A stretch of 64,000 nt of DNA. Source: Corynespora cassiicola. Its lineage: Eukaryota; Ascomycota; Dothideomycetes; Pleosporales; Corynesporascaceae. The stretch lies in contig JAEUWY010000005.1 of NCBI GenBank assembly GCA_022059125.1, forward strand, positions 3,534,001-3,598,000. The letters are read 5' to 3'. The notes under the pieces are model-generated. The model searched no databases. It saw nothing but the letters and a program-made list of their open reading frames with translations, and was not told the origin of the DNA. The position numbers and the translations under genes are program-made. Shown here in pieces: positions 1 through 11,817 of the stretch (within the stretch, counting starts at the first letter, position 1; the number at the start of each line of letters is the position of its first letter).

Positions 1-276
1 ACTTCGTTGGCCCATCGTATAAGGTGGGTTCGTCCTCGTGGACACCCTGCAAACACTCACTCCACTGGCCTCCTTCTCGCCCTTTTCCAACCGCAACCTC
101 TGGTCCTAAACTCATACTATACTGTTGTTTCACAGCAGCTTGACCCTGCCTTTCTGCACTGGCCTTTGATCCAAGTTCATCCTCGATAAGCACCCTAGAC
201 CGAAGGGTGTAAGACTATCCTGTTCTCGAAAGCAGTCCTTCCAGCTTCCCTTTAATACCTTTTTTGCGAAGACGAT

Positions 277-1944
277 ATGAAAATACAGTCCCTACTTAAC
301 CCATTTTGTGGAGAAAGGAATGGCAACCGAAGCTCTGAATCGCCGACGCCTGCTTCCACTCCTCGTACGTTAGCTCCCATCACGCCCATACCCAAGCGAC
401 AGAAGATTCCAAAAGATGCGCCCGTATTTTCCGAAGGCAACAAGGTAGTCGGCCATGTCAACTACCCTCCTTTTGAAACATGCGACGACCCGGATTTGGA
501 GAAGCAACATCGAAGATTTCAGGTTTATCCTTTGGGCGAGATCTACAAAAAGGGAATCCGGCACATTCCATACAACAGCGACAAGAAAGACTTCATGGAA
601 AAGACGGCCAGGGAATCTTTTGAGAGTAGGTATTATCCACGCGCGGACAGGCTCTTGCTGACATCATCGTAGTGTTCCAATACACGTACAAGGTACCCGG
701 AGATGATAAATTGTACACTGTAGTCTGGGACTATAACGTTGGATTGGTCCGCATGACACCTTTCTTTAAGTCCTGCAAGTACTCCAAGGTGAACCTCTTC
801 TCTCCGAAAAAATATTACCTTGACGCTGATACGGATAGACCATACCTGCGAAAGCTTTGAGAGAGAATCCCGGCCTCAAAGACATTAGTTACAGCATCAC
901 AGGAGGCGCACTACTTTGTCAAGGTGAGCAAAAGGGCCCAGCACGCGGAAATACCCCTTGAGCTTACTTTATACAGGATATTGGATGCCATATCAAGCTG
1001 CGAAAGCGATCGCAGCAACCTTCTGCTACAATATCCGCTGGGCGTTGACGCCAGTCTTTGGCCCGGATTTCCCCTCGGCCTGCCTACACCCAAGAGAGCT
1101 AAGCTTTGCCAAATTTCTAATAGACCCGGCCATCGTAATGGCATGCACGCACGAGACGAACCGATTTCGCATCGAAGGCGATGCCTACAAGATACTGAGG
1201 CCAGACCAGGCGTCCCCAACAAGCAACCCAAAGACGCGCTTTGCATCTCCAACATGGACGCTATCTAGCAGCAGCAGCACCACTTCCACCACCATGACAG
1301 CCACAGAAGGGTCGAGAAAACAGCTCCTGGCCAAACCGGCCGACATCGAGAGCGGCTACGGAACCGACACCGACCAGAGCGACAAGTACCTCTTCTCGCC
1401 CCAGGTATCTCCCCGGACCCAAACCTGGACGTCGGTGAACCGCTCCCAGTCCCCCTCGTCGCCGCCAGCTGCCCTGCCCCCGACCGCCAACCCTTGCACC
1501 AGGACACTGCCTCCACTGCCCCCACGGTCCATGCTGCCGACGTCTGTCCCGGGCGGATTTTACGATGGACACTACCACCACCAACCCCATCACCACCATC
1601 ACCCTTTTAATCGTCCCCCTCAACCTCACCTCAACTTAGGCACCAAGCGTACATTGTCCAAGGTAGCCATCTACGAGGTCGAAGACGAAGACGACGATGA
1701 CTACTATGTCGAACACAGCCGTCCCGCAACGGCGGACACGGACGCAGACTCGGAGCTGAGGCTGTTGCCGAGGCGGGAGAGGAACGGCGGCCATCACGGC
1801 CATGGCTACACGGACGGCGATGGCGATGGCGCACATCATACGCGCAAGGAGCTCGATGCCGCAGAGATTATCCTCCAGCTCAGCTCGGTGGACCAGTCGT
1901 TGCCGCCGCCGACGAAGCGGACGCGGCGTGGGTCTAGGTGTTGA
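277..1944 (+). CDS. APSES-type (Xbp1-like) transcriptional repressor
   Basis: Proposed exons are 277-625, 673-788, 839-923 and 977-1944, giving 505 residues. Frame is continuous across three introns of about 50 nt. The joined N-terminal part reads as the divergent KilA-N/APSES DNA-binding domain of the Xbp1 group: a VNYPPFE region, then [11 protein letters not shown], then [20 protein letters not shown], with [21 protein letters not shown] closing the fold (about residues 50-240). The C-terminal half is low complexity: a His-rich stretch, an acidic EVEDEDDDD run, and a basic tail ending near KRTRRGSRC. In yeast, Xbp1 is a stress- and quiescence-linked repressor; that role here is inferred. 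The family call rests on the domain core. The tail is poorly conserved and supports nothing by itself. The first ATG (277) directly precedes the conserved region, so the start is reasonable. Confidence 0.8.
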
Positions 1945-2475
1945 GCGGGAGGCGGCTTTTCGCTCTTCTTTCTCCCCCCTCTGTCTTTTCTCTTTGTCCA
2001 TTCCTCTGACCTGCCCTTTTTGACCCCCCCCCCCCCCCTATCTTCTTTCGCTTTCATGGTCTTGGTGTTGATGTCGGGGTACACGCTCTGTCCTGGATAC
2101 TGAGGCGAGCTCGGCATGGTGGGTGGAGTCTCTTGCTTGGGTCGGCGTCAACCTAAAGAGGATGCATTTGCCCATTCTGGACTTCAACGAGATGGAAGGT
2201 GCAGATTGCGCTTTTTTGGCTTTTATACATACTCCACCTTTTTCGGCACACGGAAATGTTTGTGACATCCCATCCTCGGACATGGGCCAGGGTAATTGCG
2301 GCGATGGATGGAGGTCGAGAAACGAAAACAGGCAAAGGAGTGCCAATGTCGGTTAGTTTGTTATGGCGGTTCATTCATAAAACGTAGACATGCAATGTTT
2401 CAAGTCATGTAGCTTAGTAGATTCTTAATGAACATGATGATTTCCTCAGGACACGGGTATTTTTTCCTCCACTCC
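1945..2475. other. convergent intergenic region with poly-C tract
   Basis: This lies between the 3' ends of the Xbp1-like gene and the GST gene. It contains a 15-nt C run at 2024-2038 and T/C-rich sequence around 1965-2022. The short ORFs here overlap on both strands and resemble no known family. It is probably 3' UTR and terminator sequence of both genes. Confidence 0.5.
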
Positions 2476-3484
2476 TTACTTCTTCTGCGCCTTGAGAGAA
2501 GCAATCTTCCTCTGCGTCAAGGATTGAACAGCCTCCTCGTCCCAAATGTAGGTCACGCTCTCCTGCTTAATGGTCTCGGCGGCCCATTTGGAGAAGTTGG
2601 GCAAGGCGTTGAATCCTGAGATGATTGACTGGGGGAGTAAATCCGCCTTTGCAAATGAGTAAATACGGAGAATGAAAGGTGCAGTTAGGGCCTATTCAGT
2701 ATTCAAATCAGCGAGAGGCTCCATATTAGTGTTTTAGGTCCCAGAATTCACAGGTTTCATACCTCTGCGAGAGTAATTTTGCTGCTTCCGCCGAAGAAGG
2801 GATTCGCGTCCTTGAGCAGCGGCTCAATCTCCTTGGCAACCAGGCCGATGAACTCCTTGGATAGAGCCTCCTTATCTTCGACGGAGTCACTCTGGAGAAT
2901 TCTATACCAATAGCTTCCCACCTTGGAAAACCAGGTGTCTACAAAGAAGTTGATGCGGGCGCGGGTCAATGCTGCCTCTGGGGTTCCAGACGCCGGTAGG
3001 AGATGTGAGGGGTACGCATCAGCAAGAAACTGGGACACAATGCCAGACTCTGCAATTATCTCGTCATTGTATTTGATTGTAGGGACGAGTCCGCGCTACG
3101 GACCATGTCAGCTTTTACTGTTCCCGTGTTTGGACAAAGATGTAGCCTCGGCGCTGCACAGGCATTCGCAACAGTGTATTCACAGCAGTATGGCATTTGA
3201 AACGAGAAAGGGGGAATTTGAGCCTCCTGTAGCCGAAATAGATCCAAAAAAGATCCTTTACGTTCCTCTGGAATCATACACGAGCTTGTGTTTGACGATA
3301 TGAGATGATGACGTACCGGGTTAACCTCCAGATACCAGGGCTCTCGCGGCTTGTCCAAGTCAATGATAACCTCTTCATATGGCAATCCAAGTTCTTTGAT
3401 AGTGATGTGTGCACGATGTGCCCAAGGGCAGCGATGGTTCGTGTAGAGGGTAATTTTAGGTGCGTCGCCGTTGAGAGTAGCCAT
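2476..3484 (-). CDS. glutathione S-transferase
   Basis: Proposed exons (transcript order) are 3484-3317, 3095-2763 and 2691-2476, giving 238 residues. Introns are 221 and 71 nt, both phase 0. The N-terminal thioredoxin-like domain opens with ITLYTNHRCPWAHRAHI. Cys19 in the CPWAHR motif is the likely catalytic residue, as in omega-like or Cys-type fungal GSTs rather than Tyr/Ser types. GLVPTI and the later E-S-G-I motif are the cis-Pro and glutathione gamma-glutamyl binding segments. The C-terminal helical domain follows. Known family chemistry is glutathione conjugation or thiol transfer in the cytosol. The start ATG at 3484 was preferred over the in-frame ATG at 3529 because the latter adds 15 residues with no family match. 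The exact GST subclass is not certain. Confidence 0.88.
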
Positions 3485-3980
3485 GGTCGAAGTTGCGGGT
3501 TTGGATACGCGAGTCAGGATCAATGTCAAAGGCCTAGATTATCTATGCAACACGCATGTGTTGAATCGATAGACGCAAAAGAGCAAGTCTGGTCATTTAT
3601 ATTTGGGTATCTATACATTCATATGTCCCTGCATTTCCCTGCATTTCCCTGGTGATTATAAATCAGCAATGGCGTCAGTCCCCTCCTTGTGTTCGCGAGA
3701 GCTCACTGCCCCGCATCTCGTCCGGCACTCGGAGCGAAGCTATTGCTCTGGGACTATGGCTGCTCTAGGCGTTTACGCCGATTGCTCAATCTGACAGCAC
3801 CCTTGCATTGATATCTCAGAAACCCCAAGGTCCAATTACCATGGCCTGAAAAGGCTTTGAGGGGCTGATTTTGAGGGCGGCCTCGACGATGATTTGTCAG
3901 ACTTCGCATCTCGCACATAACATTTGCATCCGGCTCTCCGAAAGTGCGAAAGAATGCGCGAAACAACAAATGGATGGCTT
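3485..3980. other. intergenic: GST promoter side and Snu23 3' side
   Basis: No supported gene. A short direct repeat of a 10-mer (ccctgcattt type) lies at about 3627-3653. Both flanking genes are on the minus strand, so this is the GST upstream region and likely also the downstream region of the Snu23 gene ending at 3981. Confidence 0.4.
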
Positions 3981-4664
3981 TCACGATTGGTTCATCGCAA
4001 ACTCTCGGGCCAGGTTACCGCTAATCACTCCGTCGTCCTCCTCCACCTTGACGAAAGTATCCGCAGCCCCATTTGCCCTCTTGGCCCGTCGCTTTTCGTT
4101 GCGAAGTTGTCGCTTCCTTTCACGTTCTTTCTCCTCCTCATCTCGCCTCATATCCAGCCGGTGGTCTAAATCTAGCACCTTGTCGCTCATGGCCTCCTCC
4201 CTCTTCCGCCGCAGCCACCGCAGGCGCTCTCGGACCTCGGACGCGCTCGCACGGCGGACGTCCATGGTCTGACCAGCTCTGGCCAGATGCTGGGGGCTGT
4301 TCAGATGCTCGACGTATTGTATGTTGTCTCTGAAGTTGAGGTCACAGTGCTCGCAGTAGTAGGCTCCAGCGAATCGTCCTCGTCGTCCAACGGCATTCCC
4401 GCCAACTATCGTGGTTTTGCCCAGATTTGACGTGACATCGAGGCGACTGGCGCGGGCCTCGAGATCTTTCTGGTCTGGCGGAGTGGAAGCGCGTTTGTGA
4501 TACTTCTTTCCGGCGAGCTTGGCCTCGTATCGTTCTTTGCCTTCCTGACGCTGCTCCTTATCGTGTTCTTTTGCTTTGCGAGCATATTCCTCCTTATCCC
4601 ACGTCCGACGTGCTGTATCGCCGCCTGTGGCCTGGCCACCGTAAGCGCCAGCGCGTCCGCTCAT
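3981..4664 (-). CDS. snu23: U4/U6.U5 tri-snRNP zinc-finger protein Snu23 (ZMAT2)
   Basis: A single exon encodes 227 residues. The N-terminal TWDKEEYARKAKEHD segment and the following Lys/Glu-rich helix are typical of Snu23/ZMAT2. At about residues 100-125 is a matrin/U1-type C2H2 finger: YYCEHCDLNF with paired cysteines, then H-L-N-S-P-Q-H. The rest is a charged, coiled-coil-prone helix (REEAMSDKVLDLDHRLDMRRDEEEKERERKRQ). In other eukaryotes the protein belongs to the precatalytic spliceosome (tri-snRNP/B complex) and acts near the 5' splice site. The N-terminal MSGR-AGAYGG start fits the family. No intron is needed. The neighbouring hypothetical gene lies in the same orientation. Confidence 0.9.
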   Translation of the reverse strand: MSGRAGAYGGQATGGDTARRTWDKEEYARKAKEHDKEQRQEGKERYEAKLAGKKYHKRASTPPDQKDLEARASRLDVTSNLGKTTIVGGNAVGRRGRFAGAYYCEHCDLNFRDNIQYVEHLNSPQHLARAGQTMDVRRASASEVRERLRWLRRKREEAMSDKVLDLDHRLDMRRDEEEKERERKRQLRNEKRRAKRANGAADTFVKVEEDDGVISGNLAREFAMNQS

Positions 4665-5404
4665 GGCTGTGTATGTGTGCCTCGGCGGCCGATTGCTGTG
4701 GGCTCTGGGCGGGTGGGTGTGGCGAGTGCGTAAGATGGAAAGCGCTTGTTCAGTATGGCAGATACGATGATATTGTGCTAACTATTTCGCGCGAATTGGG
4801 TTTTGGCTTCACGGCGACAGCAGGCGGGCGACGGCGAAAGCGGGTTCAAAAGTTGTGAAGCGTCTTGCTAGAGCTTCCAGGTTCCGAGATGGACCTTGAA
4901 GCGGGAGGCCTAACCTAGATAGGACTAGAATGTCCCCACATCACGTGGACGACCATGGATGTGCATCACCTGGCTTCATGGCTCTGATGGCACTAGTAAG
5001 CCATGGAGATGATGTAGCATGAGAGGAGAGAAGTTGAAATTCATGTTATCAAATTATCTGCCAACGCCATTTATCAAAAAACAATTCATGTCGATAGGCG
5101 TAGTAAGAACCAACCCACAGGAGATCCAAGTACTCCTCGCTATGCAAGTCGTCTCTGGATGTATCACGTTGCCAGCGACGAGCAACGGCAACTTTAGCAA
5201 TCAGTGGGGAAAAGCAGCAAAAACGCCAGTAGTATGTATGCTAGGTCGTATCGTCCTTCCATCGTCAAAGGTCAAGTGAAAATGCTCGCCGCCGCCGCCG
5301 ACAGCGATGGGGCCGAAGCCACGGGGTCAAGGGCCACCCGGCCAGTCGATTCCATAGAGTCTTGGAGAGAGTGCATGTTCCCGTCGATTCATCATGGAGA
5401 TCCA
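4665..5404. other. intergenic upstream of Snu23
   Basis: About 740 nt with no supported gene. It forms the promoter side of Snu23 and the 3' side of the hypothetical gene ending at 5405. The overlapping short ORFs on the plus strand show no recognisable domains. Confidence 0.4.
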
Positions 5405-6156
5405 TCACTGTGGATACATGCCGGGGGGAGGGGGGCGTCCATAGCCTCCGGGCTGGATCGGCGGTGTAGGCACTGGTGGAGGACCTCTCATGGCACGTCC
5501 TATCAGCGGATGCATGGGTTCATCACGCATCCGGCTCGGGTCTATGGGGACTGAGCCTTCGCGGTCCCGCCTCTTCTTCTTCCTGTCCTTACCCATCCTT
5601 GGGTTGTCAACGTAGCCTCGGTCTGCGTATCCTGCAGCAGCGAACGGAGGTTCGACAACGCTCGGCGCTCGCTCGCTGGGCAGCCGGACTTCAATCAGGC
5701 CGTAAAAGTAGTCGAGCACTTCTGGATAGCGGAGCACAGAGGCACGCCAGTCGGCATCAATGCCCCGCTTCAGCTCGGCATGGGCTTCGGCGATCTGGGT
5801 CTGGAGTTGGGCAACGTAGGCGGGGTGGATGGGAGGGTGTCCAGAATACTGCATGTAGATGCTGTAGTTGGGCAGCGAGGAGAGATATGCGGAATGCGCC
5901 TGCTTGCGGGTTGTTTGGAGGCGGTCAAAGGCATTCAGTATGTGCTGGCGAGCATGGGAAATGACCCAGTCCCTTGTACATTGTCAGCCATGGCCACGGT
6001 GCAGAGGTTGACGCATTCGCACCTGATCTCAGCCAGCTTCTCCTCCATGGCCCGGTGCTCTGCCTGCTTCACGGCGATCTGGAGCCGCTCCGACTCGCAG
6101 GGGCATTCTGGATAGGACGGACCATTACAAATGGCGCAGTTGGGAGCCGCATCCAT
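5405..6156 (-). CDS. conserved hypothetical protein with N-terminal Cys-rich motif
   Basis: Proposed exons are 6156-6023 and 5972-5405 (intron 50 nt), giving 233 residues. The spliced sequence runs smoothly from EKLAEIR into DWVISHARQHILNAFDRLQ. The first 20 residues hold a C-x2-C (CAIC) and a C-x-C (CPC), a possible zinc site. They are followed by two charged amphipathic helices (ESERLQIAVKQAEHRAMEEK, then QIAEAHAELKRGIDADWRAS) and a proline/glycine-rich, basic tail (DRKKKRRDRE, then PPPP). I recall similar proteins across filamentous ascomycetes without an assigned function. Nothing here gives a biochemical role. The tail looks disordered and may be nuclear because of its basic cluster, which is inference only. 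Confidence 0.72.
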
Positions 6157-8256
6157 ATCTGATTATTCAGAGTCTGCTCTGAGCATTATTGCGCATCGGA
6201 CGTGGGTGGTGGTTGCTGAGGGCGGGGGATTGCGGCGGGCAACCGATGGTGGAGTGCGAGTTTCGATTCAAATCTAAGCCGTTTCACCGGCACGTTGAGG
6301 CGGATCGCTGACCTTTAGATGGCCAGATACAGGAGCGGTGACGGACAACATGTTACATGAAGGTGTGGAGAAACGAGCGAACAGGAACTGCTGGCAAGCC
6401 TTGCGGCTTATGGAAAGGTTCCATGTATTGGGCAGATGCGCAATGCGTCGATGCGTTGGCAAGTCGCTAATGGCATCGAAGGTTGAGCCTCTCGCCCTCG
6501 GGCGCCAAGCTCCGCCTATCTCGTCCCCAACCGCTACAGAGAGATCGTCGAGAGTCTGCCGCGCCTCCAAAGTCTACCGCAGTCTCACAGAGCATGCCGT
6601 CTGGACACGCGCGATGCCGCGATGCCGCTGGGCCGCTGGGCCTCTGGGCCTCTGGGCCTCTGGTAGGGGACCGGAGCTGAGGGGGGAGGGGCAGACTCAC
6701 GATCAGATCGGCCAGCCTTGCATGACGAGGGACGGACCACATGTACACAGCATGCTGCATGCCCAGAAACTGAATCGTGCTGTGGCAAAGTCGGATGTAC
6801 CGGACGGCCCCGGACAGGCTCGTTCAGGACAACAAGATGCGAAGGCCTGCGGGAGGCTCGACGGTCTTTATACACTATTTCGGGCACCAACGTCCCCCGA
6901 AGGATTGGCCTGTCGTCCTGTCCTGTGCACCTCGTTCTATTCGCATTTGTTTCACTGCCTCCAGGCTTCCCCACTCCAAAGCTCCAGGCATCGAGCAGAC
7001 CGATCACCCCGTGGTCGTTGGGGTGCGCGTGGTCATCACTTGGCTTGGCTGTCCAGCTCCCGAGGTGCTGACTAACCTGGGGTAGGTATCCAGAAGCGTC
7101 ATCCTCTGCACCGCAACACGTACTCTCTGAGAGCACCGCACCAATGGACTACCCAAGACAAGGTGCTCCGAGAAGAGAATGAATCACTGGCGGATTTTTC
7201 CAGTCATTTCTGGGGCGGTCAGCGATCCAGCTTCTGGAGCTCCCGAGGTCGGTTGACAGCACGTGATCCTTCCGGCCTCAACGTCCCGATGGCAGCCCCA
7301 TCTCGCTCATCTCCTTTCTCGTGAATTGAGGGGGTGAGGAAAACGTCATGCGGAGGTAATGGTGCACTCGTCGTTCAGAGCTGGCCCCATCTGCTGAAGT
7401 CGTCTCTCCGATATTGCTGCCGGACTAGACCTCTCGATACGCCGACACGCCGAGGTCGCATGCTCCGATGGGGTAGGATTGCCTCAGAGGGGCCAGTCCA
7501 TGCGATGTCCCCAAGCTCCACACGGCCTGCTCCGAGCTATCTTGAGCATTAGACCACCTTCTAGAAGCATGGTAGCAAATCAAAGCGTCGTAGGAGGATT
7601 AGCTAGCCAGCGACACCAGGATCGAGCTGACTCCAAGTGGGGTTTGTCAGCCGAGAATGCGAGCCTGTGTTTACCTGGTTTTGGCGCCAAAAAGAGGCGC
7701 CTGTCAGGTAACCATCCTCATCCGAGCATAGCCTTCACGTTTTGTGTACGGCAACATGTCCACAGGTACCTTGGGCAGTTGGCTGATGCAAAGCGGCTGG
7801 CAAAGACGCTCGCATGGCTTAGGAATTGGCTCCCGGAATCAATGCTTCAAGAACTTTTTTCTCAAGAAAGCGTCCGAGAAGCAGAAATGTCGATTGGCTG
7901 GCCAGGGCTGGTAGCTGTAAAATTCTGACTCAGCCACGAAAATGCGGTTCTTCCGTGGAGGTTTGCCGGGGAAAGTCTGGCTGTTTGCCTTTTGATCAAA
8001 ACGCACGGACTAGACCTGCACGCCCTTCGCATGTCAAACGTCGACCAATCAGAAAAGTCTCCGCCAGGTTGACTCTTCACTTCTTGTCTTTTCTTTGCGC
8101 CGTTCCACGCATTCTCCGACAAGACGTTATCCTCTTTGATTTAAATTTTGCGCCTTGTAATCATCCTGTAGGGCGTGTTGCTCTGTATCAATCTCCCACA
8201 GGGCGGAGCGTCTTTCCGTTCTGGTCTTTACTCGACTTTGGTGACATCCGGTCATC
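6157..8256. other. 2.1 kb divergent intergenic/leader region
   Basis: This lies between the hypothetical gene (-) and the homeodomain/C2H2 gene (+). An octamer CTGGGCCT occurs 3.5 times in tandem at 6636-6663. ORFs up to 245 codons overlap on opposite strands at 6338-7136, but they lack domains and mirror each other, so I do not call them. The region most likely holds the promoter and a long 5' leader of the transcription factor. Confidence 0.45.
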
Positions 8257-11200
8257 ATGGCGACGCCTAACGTCACCTCTGATATGGCACAATTCTTCGA
8301 TTTTGGGGAAGCCGCCATGCCGGAAGGGCCACAGGCGGCGAATTCACAGGCTCCGACTGCACCAACCAAGCAAGCCGGCTGTCCATCTCACGGCGACGAC
8401 AACACCGACGGGTAAGTAGTTCCACATTCAACACCACGCGCTATGTTTCCTTATCGGCCACCGCCATCAACTTCTGATTGGATTATGAATTTATGTCTGT
8501 GGGATCAATCTTGATTCCGTCCTGTCAAATCTCACACCCCTGTTGCTCAATGTACCATGAAGAGCGGCTGCAGCCCTTTTCAGCCACCACTGTCCGGGAA
8601 CTTGTCCCATATCAGAACTGCTGTCCACTGTCTCTATTATTCGATCGATTTCTGCTCGCAAAATCTGCTCCCTTACACCGTAACGCTTCATCACTTGCAT
8701 TAACCCTCATTTCACTGGGTCCGGGATGGGACTAACAGCCACCAGCTGCCGTCATGGCTTCCAGGAAGACTTTACAGCTCCATCAGCCCTTGAAGATGAG
8801 ACTGTTCACAACGAACCAGAGTGGAACCCCGACTTCTCCAGTTGGATTCCTCGTTATCATAAGCCAGCTCATCCATGCGAGTACTGCCGTTCCAAGTCAC
8901 TCGAGTGTTTCATCTACAATGCTGGAGGCGATGGCTCAGCCGGCTGCTCCCCTTGTAACGCTCTCTTCCGGCCATGCAGCTTCAGCGATCCAGAAAAGAT
9001 GCCCATGCAGAAGTCGAGGACCGCGCTAGACACTTTAGACGTAGTGACCGAGAATAGCGAACACCATTTTGGCGGCCTCACTGGCAAGAAGCAGATGCGA
9101 TCTCTTGGCCATGTGGGACCCATCGAAGATGACCTCGCCGGAGACAACACCGTCAAGAAGGGCGCCGCCGCCGCTCGCTTTCCTCGTGCCGCGGTCAAGA
9201 TATTGAAAGACTGGATGATACATCACATTGACCATCCTTATCCGAACGATGAAGAAAAGGAAGCACTGAAATCACAGACCGGACTCACAGTCAACCAAAT
9301 ATCAAACTGGATGGCCAATACCCGTCGAAGGCAGAAAGCAAGACCTAAGCGAAGCTCGTCCCCAAGCATTCGGCCATCTACCGAAGCTATCAACATCCCT
9401 CCAGGCCGAACATGGGAGTCTCTTAGTAAGTATTCTTCTCTAAAGTTTATCACAGAGACTGTATCTCCAGCGGCCAATGTGAGCTCCGCCAACCGTATTG
9501 TTGGCGGAAAACGCCAGATACAAGCCATCTGTGCTCGCGAGGCACACTCATCTACGCCATATGGAGTGTTGGTTCCTCAAGCAAAGGAGTGTATCGGTTA
9601 ACTCGAGATAGATCCCTTCGAGCGATGGAAGCACTCTCCTCCTGAGAACGAACCGGCTCCGCTCACAGCTATTGCACAGGCTGTGGAGCAGTTTGACCTA
9701 CCTGAGCCGAGCAGCACTACTAGCAGCTATCGCAAAGGAACGTCAAATGACAGTTCCAGCAGCTTCTCTGTCTTCAAGGCACCTTCAACGACATCTCTCG
9801 AAACTGGTTTCACCAACATGTCGTCTGGCTCTTTGGGTTCGCACAATTCCGCCTACTCGTACGGCTCGCGAAACTCCTTTGGCTCGCTCAACAGCCTGAA
9901 CTCGAAGAACGATAGGCGACGCCGACGGCGTGTACCTACCCGCGTACCCAAACTTGATCTCGAGGCTGCACCGCGCATGTTTCAGTGCACATTTTGCACT
10001 GATAGGTTCAAGTCCAAGTATGATTGGTCGAGACATGAAAAGTCACTTCACCTTTCGCTTGAGAAATGGATATGCGCACCTCTTGGAGAAGTCATTACTT
10101 GTTCATCATCTGGACGCCGAAAGTGTGTTTACTGCGATACCCTTGACCCCACAAAGGAGCACCTCGCGACCCATAACCATGGTAGTTGCGAAGAAAAGGG
10201 CCTAGAAGCGCGGACCTTCTACCGCAAAGATCATCTTAGGCAGCATCTACGCCTCATGCATGGCTGCAAAATGACGGCTAGCATGGAATCCTGGAAGGCC
10301 GAAGCCCAAATGATCAATTGCCGCTGTGGGTTCTGTGGTATGACTTTTGACAAGTGGCAAGACCGAGTGGACCATCTCGCAAAAGAGTTTCGGAACGGCG
10401 CAGACATGAGGAACTGGAAGGGATGCAGAGGGTTGGACCCCCACGTTGCTGCTCATGTTACCAATGCAATGCCTCCCTATCTCATTGCCAACGAGAGCAA
10501 ATCGCCCTGGCCTTTCTCGGCCACGAACTCAGCTAGCATGAAGGTAAGCAATCATATTCTTGTGTCATGGCATATCGATATTGACTTCAGCAACAGCAAC
10601 ACAACCACTTCTTCTCTCGAAGCGATCTGGAGTTTTTGATCCCAGATAGCAATAGTCCCGTCACAAACGATTTCGTAACGCAGAACGCCAGAGATTTCAG
10701 CACTGACAACTCATCATCCATCAGCCCTGTTGCGGTACCTTTGAACTCACCGGAAAACAAGATGTCGGACTCGGTGATAGCTGAGCTGCATCCTCACGCC
10801 ACCTGCTGGGAGATTCTCACTCTACGCTTGGGACGCTATGCAAGGGAATTTGTGGAACGTTGTGGCCCGAGTTCTTTATCAGATGACATGCTTCAGGAAC
10901 AAGCACGCCGTATTTTGTACGACAGTGACGATCCCTGGAACCAAACCGCGGCCGATAACCCCGAATGGCTGGGCTTGTTCAAGAAGGCTCATGGGATTGA
11001 CGCACACAAGCCCTGGTCGGGGACAACTAAACATCACAACATCCTCGAAGATCTCGGGTTGAGGCCAGATGCGGCGCTTGACAAGAGCTTCGATCTAAGC
11101 AACTTTGACTGCATTACCAGCACCGAACAGGATGCAGCAGCGCAGGCCTTGGCGTTTGAATGTGCCCTTTCTGGCTCGACAAAGATATCTACCGAGGCTT

Positions 11201-11817
11201 GTAAACTGACATCTGGGCACAGCTGCGTTCCGGGACTGTACTCTTCGACAACCTCACCCTCATCCAGCACCCCAGCAACAACATATTCCCAATACCAAGG
11301 CATCGAGACGTCCATCTCGGAGCTCGCATGCACAGTGCCTGGAGGCGTCTGTATTGGCGAGAACGGCGAGCTTGGGTTCGCAATCCGCCAGGGAGAATGT
11401 TCGCGTACCAAAACACAGCACTTTCTATCCGGGAACTCTTGCTCAATGGCACCCATGGGGATGCAGGCTTGCACTACAGCTGGTGAGCCTATTCTATCTG
11501 CCACTCGAGGATCGCAGGACCACTTTTCCCTGCCAAGTTGGGACCAGCTGCCCTCTGATTTTGATATCCAAGGCACCACGGCTGGAATAAGCACTAGTGT
11601 ACCTGCCAGCGCAGGCTTCGACTGCAATCTTGGCAGTATTGACATGGACATGGAAGTCGGCTCTGGAAACATGGCGGAAGGGTTGGGTAGCGCACAAACC
11701 ATGCGATGGGACGACAGTGAGCTCGGATTCAACATGGATATGGACATGGATGTTGACTTGGATTTGGATATGAACATGGATCTGATGATGGCCTCTGCGA
11801 CGAACCCCCACTCTTGA
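8257..11817 (+). CDS. transcription factor: Zn2Cys6-like motif + TALE homeodomain + C2H2 fingers
   Basis: Proposed exons are 8257-8411, 8746-9425, 9612-10543 and 10591-11817, giving 997 residues. Residues 96-129 fit C-x2-C-x6-C-x12-C-x2-C-x6-C, a GAL4-type spacing. Residues about 191-251 are a KN/TALE-type homeodomain with helix-3 core QISNWMANTRRRQK; Met replaces the usual Phe after Trp. After a Ser-rich linker and a basic patch come C2H2-type fingers: FQCTFC..RFKSKYDWSRHEKSLH (about 403-425), KCVYC..HLATH (about 450-466), and a third CGFCGMTFDKWQDRVDHL unit. The C-terminal third is acidic, with Met-Asp repeats (about 11,700-11,790) resembling an activation region. Combined homeodomain/C2H2 proteins are known in filamentous fungi, often as developmental regulators. 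The function here is inferred. Intron 1 (334 nt) and intron 2 (186 nt) are longer than the window norm. Confidence 0.85.

Noticed and set aside
7..189. Short ORF at the window start
   Set aside because: No domain. It lies in the probable 5' leader or promoter of the Xbp1-like gene.
6338..7136. Long overlapping ORFs on both strands (245 and 183 codons)
   Set aside because: They overlap each other antisense, carry no domains, and their composition is that of chance ORFs in G/C-rich DNA.
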